Shown here in pieces: positions 56,804 to 64,000 of a stretch of 64,000 bases of DNA (position 1 is the stretch's first letter; the number at the start of each line of letters is the position of its first letter). The stretch lies in NCBI GenBank assembly GCA_000169115.1, contig AAVV01000006.1, positions 124,001 through 188,000 of the forward strand, read 5' to 3'. The notes below the pieces were generated by a model, which saw nothing but the letters and a program-made list of their open reading frames with translations, made no database searches and was not told where the DNA came from. The translations under genes were made by a program, and so were the position numbers. The DNA comes from a marine gamma proteobacterium HTCC2080. Its GTDB lineage: Bacteria; Pseudomonadota; Gammaproteobacteria; Pseudomonadales; Halieaceae.

Positions 56804-57541
56804 GTGTTAGACAACCCTAGCAGTGCAAAGCCCTTCGTTTCGTGGGCTCTTGGCCTTAGTCGCAGTGGTCTTACCGATCTACCTGAGATCGGCTTGGCCC
56901 ATGAGGCTGCCGCAGCAGCGCTATATCGACTGATGAAAAGAGCACAAAAAGCGGGCTTTAAATTATCTATTGCATCGGGATACCGCGATTATGAACGTCA
57001 ATTGGCAATCTTTAACGCCAAAATGCGCGGTGAACGACCGGTCTACGCTGATTCGGGGGTATTGCTATCGAAGCAATCACTGGGGAGTCGCGACTGGCTG
57101 CACGCGATTTTACGGTACTCAGCCTTGCCGGGAACATCTAGACATCATTGGGGAACTGATTTTGATATTTGGGATCCTACCGCAGTGCCCTCAGGCTATG
57201 TGCTCCAGCTGCAGCCGAGTGAATATTGCGGGGATGGACCCTTTGCTCAACTATCGAGCTGGTTGACGACACTAATTTTGCAGGACGATGCTGAGGGGTT
57301 TTATCGGCCCTACACCGGTGAGTCGGGCGGCGTTGCGCCAGAGCTCTGGCATTTAAGCCATCGTCCAACGGCTAAATTGTTTCAGCCACTGATGGAAAGC
57401 GCTTCACTTATCCACGTTTGGTCTGGGCAGGCGCAGCACCTCGGTCAGTCGTCTGATTGTGAGACCCTTGCTGGCCTGCAAGAGGTAGAGTCAGAGCACG
57501 ACGCCATAATGGATCAGTACGTCAGAAGCTATTGGGTGTAG
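56804..57541 (+). CDS. M15-family (VanY/D-alanyl-D-alanine carboxypeptidase-like) peptidase
   Basis: This zinc peptidase cleaves peptidoglycan stem peptides in characterised relatives. The motifs are IASGYRDYERQ (near residue 55), the zinc site SRHHWGTDFDIWD (His and Asp, near 108) and the catalytic Glu/zinc His in ELWHLSH (near 178). From the GTG at 56804 it has 245 residues; a GTG at 56783 overlapping sfsA is the alternative. GGAGGG at 56787-56792 is the likely ribosome site. No N-terminal signal peptide or TM is visible, which is odd for a wall enzyme. Confidence 0.87.
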   Translation: MLDNPSSAKPFVSWALGLSRSGLTDLPEIGLAHEAAAAALYRLMKRAQKAGFKLSIASGYRDYERQLAIFNAKMRGERPVYADSGVLLSKQSLGSRDWLHAILRYSALPGTSRHHWGTDFDIWDPTAVPSGYVLQLQPSEYCGDGPFAQLSSWLTTLILQDDAEGFYRPYTGESGGVAPELWHLSHRPTAKLFQPLMESASLIHVWSGQAQHLGQSSDCETLAGLQEVESEHDAIMDQYVRSYWV

Positions 57542-57598
57542 CCTCAACCTTCAGGCTTTACTGCCACTGGCGAATCGGCCGTTTAACTTGCCTCCGAG

Positions 57599-58234
57599 TC
57601 ATTCGTTTTTTTGCAGTAAGTGGCCGTAATGGTTCTGATAATCTTTTTGCGAGGCAGCGATAACTTTGAGTGCTTCATCACGACCGTAAACGCCGTCGAC
57701 CCGAATTTCGACATTTTTTCCAGGAATCATTTTATAGGTCGAAAAATAGTGTTGAAGACGCTCGGTTTTGATCGGGGGTAGGTCTTTAATATCGTTAACT
57801 TCTCCCCAAATATTGTCGCCTTCGAGCACTGCGATAATTTTATCGTCAGCTTCGCCCTCATCAATCATCTGGATACCACCGACAACCCTCGCATTGAGTA
57901 AGATATCGGCGCGAGTAATCAGGCGCTCCGAGAAAATGCAAATATCCAGAGGATCACCATCTGCAACATCAGCATGCGCACAACGGGCCGCTACTTCCTC
58001 GGCACAATAGGTGCGGGGGATAAAGCCATAGAGTGCTGGGGGTGTTGCTGTAGTTCGCTGTGGACGGTCTACCATTAAAAAGCCCGTGTTTTTATCGAGC
58101 TCGTACTTGACGGTATCACTCGGTAGCATCTCGATGTAAGCCCGCACAATGCCGGGCTCTACACCTTCAGGGATGGGCTCGAGGCCGTGCCACGGGTGGC
58201 GTCTATATGCTGAGAAGGGGTCATCGGTATACAT
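57599..58234 (-). CDS. ppa: Inorganic pyrophosphatase (family I)
   Basis: Ppa hydrolyses pyrophosphate. The ATG at 58234 has an AGGAGG ribosome site 9 nt upstream and gives 211 residues, longer than the 175 of E. coli; an earlier in-frame codon at 58270 is not supported. The metal site DGDPLDICIFSE (about 98-109) with conserved Asp residues and the GFIPRTYC segment are present. It lies downstream of the phosphofructokinase on the same strand. Confidence 0.94.
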   Translation of the reverse strand: MYTDDPFSAYRRHPWHGLEPIPEGVEPGIVRAYIEMLPSDTVKYELDKNTGFLMVDRPQRTTATPPALYGFIPRTYCAEEVAARCAHADVADGDPLDICIFSERLITRADILLNARVVGGIQMIDEGEADDKIIAVLEGDNIWGEVNDIKDLPPIKTERLQHYFSTYKMIPGKNVEIRVDGVYGRDEALKVIAASQKDYQNHYGHLLQKNE

Positions 58235-58380
58235 CTTTGGGGGCCTCCTGCCCTGGGTTCGAATAAACAAATCTGCTGGAAACAGACACCGTATTTTCCT
58301 TGCATGCCGAGGCCTGGCAGCCAGTCACAGTGGGCCGCGCGGTGTCGTGAAAAGAGGAGTCGAGTCCGGAACGGCGCGTA

Positions 58381-59649
58381 TTATAGCGACACTTTAAAGT
58401 TTTGGGCGAGTCGCTTTGTCACGGGAAGATTTTTAAGCGTCGTGTAGACGGGCATTCCTCCCTTGTACTGGGGGTAGGCTTCACCCTGCACTAGGGGTTC
58501 AAAGTAGGCTCGCCCCGCTGGACTAACACCAAAGCCATCTCGGCTTATGAATTTTCGGGGCAGCTTTTTTTCGCGGTTGGCAACCTTGGCCAGGGGGGTT
58601 TCGCCTATTCGCCAGCGATAGCGTTTGCCAGGCTCCCGGATGATCGTCGGCATAACCGCGTTTTTGCCCGCCAAGGCCATAGTGACCGCAGCGTCACCCA
58701 CGGCATAAGCCTGATCGACATCTGTTTGGCTCGCGATATGCCGTGCGGCTCTCTGCAGGTAGTCAGATACCGCCCAGTGATATTTGTATCCCAAACGACT
58801 TTTGATCAGGTCGGCTAGTGTAGGGGCGAGGCCGCCTAACTGCGCATGTCCAAAGGCATCACGTATCCCGCTATCGGTCAGAAAGCGGCCATCAGCCGTC
58901 TGTGCCCCCTCTGAGGCGACAATGACGCAGTAACCGCAGCGATCGACGGTTTTTTGAACTTTAGCGAGGAATCGGTCTTCATCAAAAGCTATTTCGGGAA
59001 ACAATATGACGTGGGGTGCGCTGCTTGCGTCTGTTTCCGCAAGGCAGGACGCCCCGGCGATCCAACCTGCGTGTCGGCCCATGACCTCAAGGATAAAAAC
59101 CTTTGTCGAGGTTTCACACATCGAGGCGATATCTAGGGCTGCTTCCCGGGTAGATATAGCGACATACTTGGCGACTGAACCAAAGCCCGGAGAATTGTCG
59201 GTAAAGGGGAGGTCATTATCGATTGTCTTCGGAATGTGAATAGCCTGAAGGTCATAGCCCAGCTTTTGAGACAGCTGCGAAACCTTGAGGCACGTATCAG
59301 CCGAATCGCCACCTCCATTGTAAAAAAAATATCGAATATTGTGGGCTTGGAATACGGCGATTAAACGTTCATATTCTGCGCGACTATCCTCTAGGCTTCG
59401 CAGCTTGTATCGGCAAGATCCAAAGGCGCCAGCAGGGGTCGTCATCAAGCCTCGAATGGCGGCTTTGGTCTCCTTGCTTGTATCTATAAGGTCCTCGCGC
59501 AGGGCGCCTACAATGCCATTTCGCCCTGCGTAGACCTTACCGATAGCATCCTTTCTTTTTGCAGCAGCTTCAAGAACTCCGCAGGCTGACGCGTTGATAA
59601 CTGGGGTAACGCCACCAGATTGCGCATAAAATGCATTAGCTTTGGGCAT
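58381..59649 (-). CDS. Pyrophosphate-dependent 6-phosphofructokinase
   Basis: This group II phosphofructokinase has 422 residues. The N-terminal QSGGVTPVINAS binds substrate, and the phosphate-donor loop reads NGGGDSADT, where ATP-specific enzymes have Gly-Gly-Asp-Gly-Ser; the second Asp marks PPi dependence. PKTIDNDLPFTDNSPGFGS and VMGRHAGWIAG are family motifs. PPi-PFK is common in marine and methylotrophic gammaproteobacteria and makes glycolysis reversible. It is divergent from mpl; ppa follows, so one locus both uses and hydrolyses PPi. Confidence 0.94.
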   Translation of the reverse strand: MPKANAFYAQSGGVTPVINASACGVLEAAAKRKDAIGKVYAGRNGIVGALREDLIDTSKETKAAIRGLMTTPAGAFGSCRYKLRSLEDSRAEYERLIAVFQAHNIRYFFYNGGGDSADTCLKVSQLSQKLGYDLQAIHIPKTIDNDLPFTDNSPGFGSVAKYVAISTREAALDIASMCETSTKVFILEVMGRHAGWIAGASCLAETDASSAPHVILFPEIAFDEDRFLAKVQKTVDRCGYCVIVASEGAQTADGRFLTDSGIRDAFGHAQLGGLAPTLADLIKSRLGYKYHWAVSDYLQRAARHIASQTDVDQAYAVGDAAVTMALAGKNAVMPTIIREPGKRYRWRIGETPLAKVANREKKLPRKFISRDGFGVSPAGRAYFEPLVQGEAYPQYKGGMPVYTTLKNLPVTKRLAQNFKVSL

Positions 59650-59747
59650 GGGGTTGTCTTGGATTAGGAAATAAGATGCCTAAAGTAGTGGCCTAAGCGG
59701 CTTAGCGCAATCCCCATGGTAAACTCTAGCCATTAGCGGAGTTAGAT

Positions 59748-61127
59748 GTGACACAACACATTCACATTGTTGGAATCTGTGGCACCTTTATGGGCGGGTT
59801 GGCATTGCTGGCTCGACAAATGGGCCATCAGGTGTCGGGTTCAGATGCCAATGTTTACCCACCGATGAGCCTGCAGTTAGCGGATGCGGGGATTGCGCTT
59901 GCAAATGGGTACTCTGCAGAAAATCTTGAGCCGCGGCCCGATTTAGTCGTGATGGGAAATGCCCTTTCCAGAGGAAATCCAGAAGTCGAGGCGGTGCTGG
60001 ATTTGGGTTTACCTTACATTTCGGGGCCTCAATGGTTGGGTGAAAATGTCCTTGCCGGGCGTTGGGTTATTGCGGTGTCAGGGACCCATGGAAAGACCAC
60101 CACTACCAGCATGCTTGCCTGGATTCTGGAATATGCAGGGATGGCGCCTGGATTTCTTGTGGGTGGCGTCCCTGCAGATTTCGGGCTGTCGGCAACGCTG
60201 GGAGGATCTGATTTTTTCGTGGTGGAGGCGGACGAGTATGATACGGCGTTTTTTGATAAGCGATCAAAGTTTGTACACTACAAGCCGCGCACACTCGTTA
60301 TTGCAAACCTCGAATACGATCATGCTGATATCTTTCCAGATTTGGCGGCGATAGAAACGCAATTCCATCATCTCGTTCGCTGTGTGCCGAGCCAGGGACT
60401 TATTATTCATGGACGCGCACCGGCCATAGATCAGGTATTTTCCAAGGGTGTGTGGTCGCCTCGACAAAGTTTTGGCACTGAAACAGATAGTCAATGGAAG
60501 GTGCGGGCTATGTCGTTGGCGGGAGAGCAGTTTGAGCTGGTCTCGCCGGAGGGTGCAACTGAAGTGGTCACTTGGTCCTTGATTGGTCAACACAATCTTT
60601 TGAATGCCTGCGCTGCGGTCGCTGCGGCACACCATGCCGGGGTTCCTCTGCCGGTAGCGGCGCGCGCTTTAGAAAACTTCAGTGGTGTGAAACGGCGCCT
60701 CGAGCTTAGAGGCACTCCGGGTGGGATAGCCATTTTTGACGACTTTGCACATCATCCAACAGCTATTGCGATGACCTTGGAGGCAATGCGTGATCGCATT
60801 GGCGTAGGGTCGGGTCGCTTGCTCGCTGTGATTGAACCGCGGTCCGCTACCATGAAGGACGGTCATCACGGTGTTGCGCTAGCAGCGGCTACTGCAGCTG
60901 CTGATGAGGTATTTTGGTACGAACCTCCCGGCCTATCATGGCCTTTGGCAGCGCTGGTCGCCGGTCAAACAGGGCAGTCGGTATGGCAGCATATCGATAC
61001 TTTGGTTGACGCCGTTGCGGTTACTGCAACAGCGGGGGACGCCGTTGTCGTAATGAGTAACGGGGGCTTTGGTGGCATTCATGAAAAACTGCTGCAATGC
61101 TTGGGCAAAACTGAGGATGTGGGCTGA
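59748..61127 (+). CDS. mpl: UDP-N-acetylmuramate:L-alanyl-gamma-D-glutamyl-meso-diaminopimelate ligase
   Basis: Mpl recycles wall tripeptide by ligating it to UDP-MurNAc. It has 459 residues from a GTG with CGGAG upstream. The nucleotide-binding N-terminus is HIHIVGICGTFMGGLALLAR, the ATP loop VSGTHGKTTTTSM (about 107-119), then EADEYDTAFFDKRSK typical of Mpl, and FDDFAHHPTAI. Length and order match the family. Confidence 0.97.
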   Translation: MTQHIHIVGICGTFMGGLALLARQMGHQVSGSDANVYPPMSLQLADAGIALANGYSAENLEPRPDLVVMGNALSRGNPEVEAVLDLGLPYISGPQWLGENVLAGRWVIAVSGTHGKTTTTSMLAWILEYAGMAPGFLVGGVPADFGLSATLGGSDFFVVEADEYDTAFFDKRSKFVHYKPRTLVIANLEYDHADIFPDLAAIETQFHHLVRCVPSQGLIIHGRAPAIDQVFSKGVWSPRQSFGTETDSQWKVRAMSLAGEQFELVSPEGATEVVTWSLIGQHNLLNACAAVAAAHHAGVPLPVAARALENFSGVKRRLELRGTPGGIAIFDDFAHHPTAIAMTLEAMRDRIGVGSGRLLAVIEPRSATMKDGHHGVALAAATAAADEVFWYEPPGLSWPLAALVAGQTGQSVWQHIDTLVDAVAVTATAGDAVVVMSNGGFGGIHEKLLQCLGKTEDVG

Positions 61128-61138
61128 TCTCACTGAAT

Positions 61139-63715
61139 ATGATTGAGTTATATTTTCGTCAGGTAACGAATCGAGCGTGGTTAGTCTTCGTTCTTTTCTG
61201 TGTACTTGTAACCCTAGCGGGCACTCAGCTGGATAAAATTCGTCTGGATGCTTCCTCAGATTCCCTGCTGCTGCAGGGCGACCCAGATTTGGCTTTTTTC
61301 AGGGAAACTAGCCGCCATTACGCCTCAGGTGAGTTTCTTATTCTTACTTGGCGTCCGCCTGGAGAGTTATTGGCTGCTAATTCCCTAGAGCCCCTCGCTG
61401 CCATGGTCGAAGCGCTGCGAAAAATACCAGGGGTATCATCGGTAACCAGCATATTGGACGTTCCTTTACTGGAAAGCCCACCTTTGAACCTGACGGATTT
61501 GTCTGAAGCCGAGCAGCTACCTACGCTTCGCGATCCTGCAATTGATACTGAACTCGCCTTCAAAGAATTTACGACCAGTCCGGTGTATCGAGACCTTCTG
61601 GTAGGCTCCGGTGGGGACGTGAGCGCTATTCAGGTGAGTTTAGCCACAGATGCAACGGGTGCTTTACTGTTAGATGAGCGCGAAGCTCTTCGCGATCGAG
61701 CCCGAGCAGTTGAATTAGACCCCTCAGCAGAACTACGTCTACAGGAGGTCGAGTCCCGCTATGACGCTTTTTTAGCGGCTGAGGGTGAGCGTCGCGGTGA
61801 GCTGGTTGCTCAGGTGAGATCCGTTGCTGAACAATTCAAGCCCCACGCGGAGATTTTTGTGGGTGGAGTGCCCATGATCGCCGCCGACATGATTGATTTT
61901 ATCCGAGCTGACCTTGTCGTATTTGGCATCGCTATTATCGGTATTATGATACTCGTGCTAGGTCTCATTTTTCGTGACTGGCGCTGGGTTTTGATTCCAA
62001 TTTTAAATTGTTCGGTAACCGCCGCAATGATGCTGGGTCTATTGGGCTTCTTGGACTGGCGCATGAGCGTGATTTCTTCAAACTTTGTCGCTGTTTTATT
62101 GATCATCACGCTGTCTTTATCGGTACACCTTGTGGTGCGTTATCGAGAACTAGAGCAGGTGAAGCCGGATCAGAACCGCCGCCTTCGCGCTGCAAGTGCA
62201 GCGCAATTGATGCTGTTGCCCTGCGGTTATACGGCGCTGACTACCATTGTGGCATTTGCGTCGTTGATGGTTGCAGGTATTCAGCCAGTGATCGACTTTG
62301 GTTTGATGATGACCGTGGGCATTGTGCTTGCGTTTGTTACAACGTTTATGTTGGTGCCAGCGCTTATTTCTCTTTTACCGTCTCCTGCCAAGATTGCAGT
62401 GACTTCAGTGGATAACGGAATGACCCTTCGATTTGCTGGTTGGGTTGAGCGTTACGGGGCAGGCGTGTTGTTGGTTTCTGGTGTCTTGATTGTCATCGTC
62501 GGTGTGGGCATTGCTCGATTGAAAGTCGAGAATCGATTCATTGATTACTTCAAGGAGAGTACGGAGATTTATCAGGGCATGGAGTTATTGGATGCCCGCC
62601 TTGGTGGAACGATTCCCCTTGATATTGTTCTTTATCCACCGCCACAGGAAGAGCCAATGGATGCGGATGCTGAGGACGGTTTTGAAAGACCGGAACCGAA
62701 GCAGTCAGACGTTGATGTGGCGACAGATGGCGACATGTTTGACGACTCTTTTGCCGATGATCCCTTTGGAGACGACGGTTTTGGTGGTGGTGATTTTTTT
62801 GCCGAAGAGGGCAGCGTTGCGCCGTCGTTTTGGTTTTCACCGCAGGGTCGTGACCTTCTTGATCGGGCTCATCAGTTGGTTGAGGTTCGTTCCGAGACCG
62901 GCAAGGTTTTGTCTTTATCTACCGCCTTTGAGGTGATGGACGGGCTATACGGGGCTCCTTTAGGCGCTATTGAGCTGGCCCTTGTACAAAATAGTATGCC
63001 AGAGGATGTCGCCGCGACACTGGTAAGGCCTTATTTTTATTCTGAGACAGATGAGGTTCGAATATCTGTTCGGGCAAAAGAAACCAGCCGAGATCTAAAG
63101 CGTGATCAGTTTCTTCGAGAGTTGCATTTGGAGCTGGTAGAGACGCTGGATATCGCACCCGAGCGCATTCAGTTCACGTCGTTGCTTGTGCTTTATAACA
63201 ATGTGCTTCAGAGTCTTTTCAAGTCGCAAATCTTAACGCTGGGTGTTGTGTTTTTAGTAATTGGGCTCATGTTTTGGGGTTTGTTTCGCTCTTTATCTTT
63301 GGCGCTGTTGGCGCTGGCCCCCAACGTACTCGCTGCAGGTCTTGTTTTAGGTGTGATGGGCCTTTTCGGTATTCCCCTCGACATTATGACGATTACGATT
63401 GCAGCCATAGTGGTTGGTATTGGTGTCGATGATTGCATCCACTATATCCATCGGTTTCGGGGTGAATTTGCGATTGATCGAAACTATCACGCAGCAATGC
63501 GCAGGAGCCATGCAAGTATTGGTAGAGCCATGTATTACACGACGCTCACCGTGATGGTGGGGTTCTCCTTACTGACACTTTCCAATTTCACTCCCAGTCT
63601 GTATTTCGGTCTGCTTACTGATTTAGCGATGGTAGCGGCTGTTGCGGGAGCGCTGCTTTTATTACCCCAGTTGATCTTGGTCTTTCGGCCTTTGGGACCT
63701 GAAGGTGGTCGATGA
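61139..63715 (+). CDS. RND/MMPL-family exporter with an acidic insert
   Basis: This predicted exporter of the RND superfamily (COG1033/MMPL type) has 858 residues in two halves, each with one TM helix, a large periplasmic domain and five further TM helices (first block about residues 255-425, second about 695-855). The helix motif GIGVDDCIHYIHRFRGE near residue 760 is characteristic of the second block. The second periplasmic domain carries a low-complexity Asp/Gly/Phe-rich insert at about residues 504-560. Substrates in related proteins are lipids, hopanoids or carotenoid-like compounds; none can be assigned here. It starts 11 nt after mpl. Confidence 0.9.
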   Translation: MIELYFRQVTNRAWLVFVLFCVLVTLAGTQLDKIRLDASSDSLLLQGDPDLAFFRETSRHYASGEFLILTWRPPGELLAANSLEPLAAMVEALRKIPGVSSVTSILDVPLLESPPLNLTDLSEAEQLPTLRDPAIDTELAFKEFTTSPVYRDLLVGSGGDVSAIQVSLATDATGALLLDEREALRDRARAVELDPSAELRLQEVESRYDAFLAAEGERRGELVAQVRSVAEQFKPHAEIFVGGVPMIAADMIDFIRADLVVFGIAIIGIMILVLGLIFRDWRWVLIPILNCSVTAAMMLGLLGFLDWRMSVISSNFVAVLLIITLSLSVHLVVRYRELEQVKPDQNRRLRAASAAQLMLLPCGYTALTTIVAFASLMVAGIQPVIDFGLMMTVGIVLAFVTTFMLVPALISLLPSPAKIAVTSVDNGMTLRFAGWVERYGAGVLLVSGVLIVIVGVGIARLKVENRFIDYFKESTEIYQGMELLDARLGGTIPLDIVLYPPPQEEPMDADAEDGFERPEPKQSDVDVATDGDMFDDSFADDPFGDDGFGGGDFFAEEGSVAPSFWFSPQGRDLLDRAHQLVEVRSETGKVLSLSTAFEVMDGLYGAPLGAIELALVQNSMPEDVAATLVRPYFYSETDEVRISVRAKETSRDLKRDQFLRELHLELVETLDIAPERIQFTSLLVLYNNVLQSLFKSQILTLGVVFLVIGLMFWGLFRSLSLALLALAPNVLAAGLVLGVMGLFGIPLDIMTITIAAIVVGIGVDDCIHYIHRFRGEFAIDRNYHAAMRRSHASIGRAMYYTTLTVMVGFSLLTLSNFTPSLYFGLLTDLAMVAAVAGALLLLPQLILVFRPLGPEGGR

Positions 63716-63986
63716 GCGTTTTGAGTGTCGCTCGGGATGTGGTGCCTGCTGTATAGCACCGGGCATAACACAGCCTTTTTTTGGTATGCCAGAGGGTAAA
63801 CCCCCGGGAGTACCCTGTGTACACCTAGATGCGGCCCGGGGCTGCGGCCTATACCAAGATGCCCGAAGACCGGCGGTGTGCGGCAACTTTAAAGCCCATG
63901 TCGATATCTGTGGTGACAGCGCTGAGCAAGCGTTAGAGTTATTAAATAAATTAGAACGCGCGAGCCACCCTGAGACTTCGTCATGA
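63705..63986 (+). CDS. YkgJ-family cysteine-cluster protein
   Basis: This small metal-binding-type protein of 93 residues starts with a GTG overlapping the exporter's stop. Cysteine pattern: CRSGCGACCIAPG near the start, PCVHLD, RGCGLYQDARRPAVCGNF, the YkgJ/UPF0153 signature of eight conserved Cys. The role in vivo is unknown; a metal site is inferred from the family. It overlaps the next frame by ATGA. Confidence 0.88.
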   Translation: MVDERFECRSGCGACCIAPGITQPFFGMPEGKPPGVPCVHLDAARGCGLYQDARRPAVCGNFKAHVDICGDSAEQALELLNKLERASHPETSS

Positions 63987-64000
63987 CTGAGATACCGCTC
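63983..64000 (+). CDS. Start of a further gene (cut by window edge)
   Basis: An ATG at 63983 overlaps the preceding stop (ATGA) and opens MTEIPL up to the edge. Overlap coupling suggests a real gene, but nothing more can be said. Confidence 0.35.

Overview
The window looks like a chromosomal segment of a marine gammaproteobacterium, most likely of the OM60/NOR5 (Halieaceae-like) or a related Cellvibrionales-type lineage. This is inferred from gene order and protein character: the neighbourhoods dksA-gluQRS-cbrB-pcnB-folK-panBC, carAB-greA, ftsH-folP-glmM-tpiA-secG and tRNA-fMet-rimP-nusA-infB-rbfA-truB-rpsO-pnp are classic for gammaproteobacteria near Pseudomonas. No 16S gene is present to confirm it.

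Layout. 1-4.6 kb: the end of a PQQ cofactor operon (pqqB partial, pqqC, pqqD, pqqE), then an oppositely oriented ABC exporter of the type that accompanies PQQ-dependent alcohol dehydrogenases. 4.7-11.2 kb: a seven-gene acyl-CoA catabolic operon (acyl-CoA dehydrogenase, MaoC hydratase, (3R)-hydroxyacyl-CoA dehydrogenase-like SDR, thiolase, quinone oxidoreductase, iron alcohol dehydrogenase, thioesterase), followed by an MFS exporter. 12.7-26.5 kb: core genes carAB, greA, feoAB, yhbY, rlmE, ftsH, folP, glmM, tpiA, secG and tRNA-Leu(GAG). 26.5-33.5 kb: an accessory segment of about 7 kb inserted behind tRNA-Leu, bounded by a 14-bp repeat of the tRNA 3' end. It holds a TerB-like protein, an FHA protein, a wrecked EamA transporter carrying a GCGTGG array, and a three-gene envelope module (DUF4956 membrane protein, secreted PPP-family phosphatase, secreted CotH-kinase-like protein). 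33.9-42.9 kb: tRNA-fMet and the transcription/translation operon through pnp. 43.0-48.0 kb: acetyl-CoA synthetase, a DUF4212/acetate-type symporter pair and a small membrane protein. 48.0-57.5 kb: panC, panB, a deoxynucleoside kinase, folK, pcnB, a CbrB-type sigma-54 activator, gluQRS, dksA, sfsA and an M15 peptidase. 57.6-64 kb: pyrophosphatase, PPi-type phosphofructokinase, mpl, an RND/MMPL exporter and a cysteine-cluster protein.

The most interesting signal is at 52.2-54.0 kb. The sigma-54 activator is a CbrB homologue, but its partner kinase gene cbrA, which lies between gluQ and cbrB in Pseudomonas, is absent. The phosphoacceptor Asp of its receiver domain is a Glu (residue 52, GAG codon at 53749-53751), a possible phosphomimic. 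Directly downstream, where Pseudomonas encodes the sRNA CrcZ, lies a 300-nt gap with all the parts of a small CrcZ-like RNA gene: a GG-N10-GC sigma-54 promoter, two AAU/CAA-rich tracts of the Hfq/Crc-binding type and a Rho-independent terminator. GTGTTACT boxes precede it, and related GTAACA boxes precede cbrB itself. This suggests a kinase-less, constitutively driven carbon catabolite control circuit.

Other notable items are a DksA carrying a Lys/Ala/Pro-rich histone-H1-like extension of about 188 residues, and the kinase-like/phosphatase/DUF4956 module in the tRNA-Leu island.
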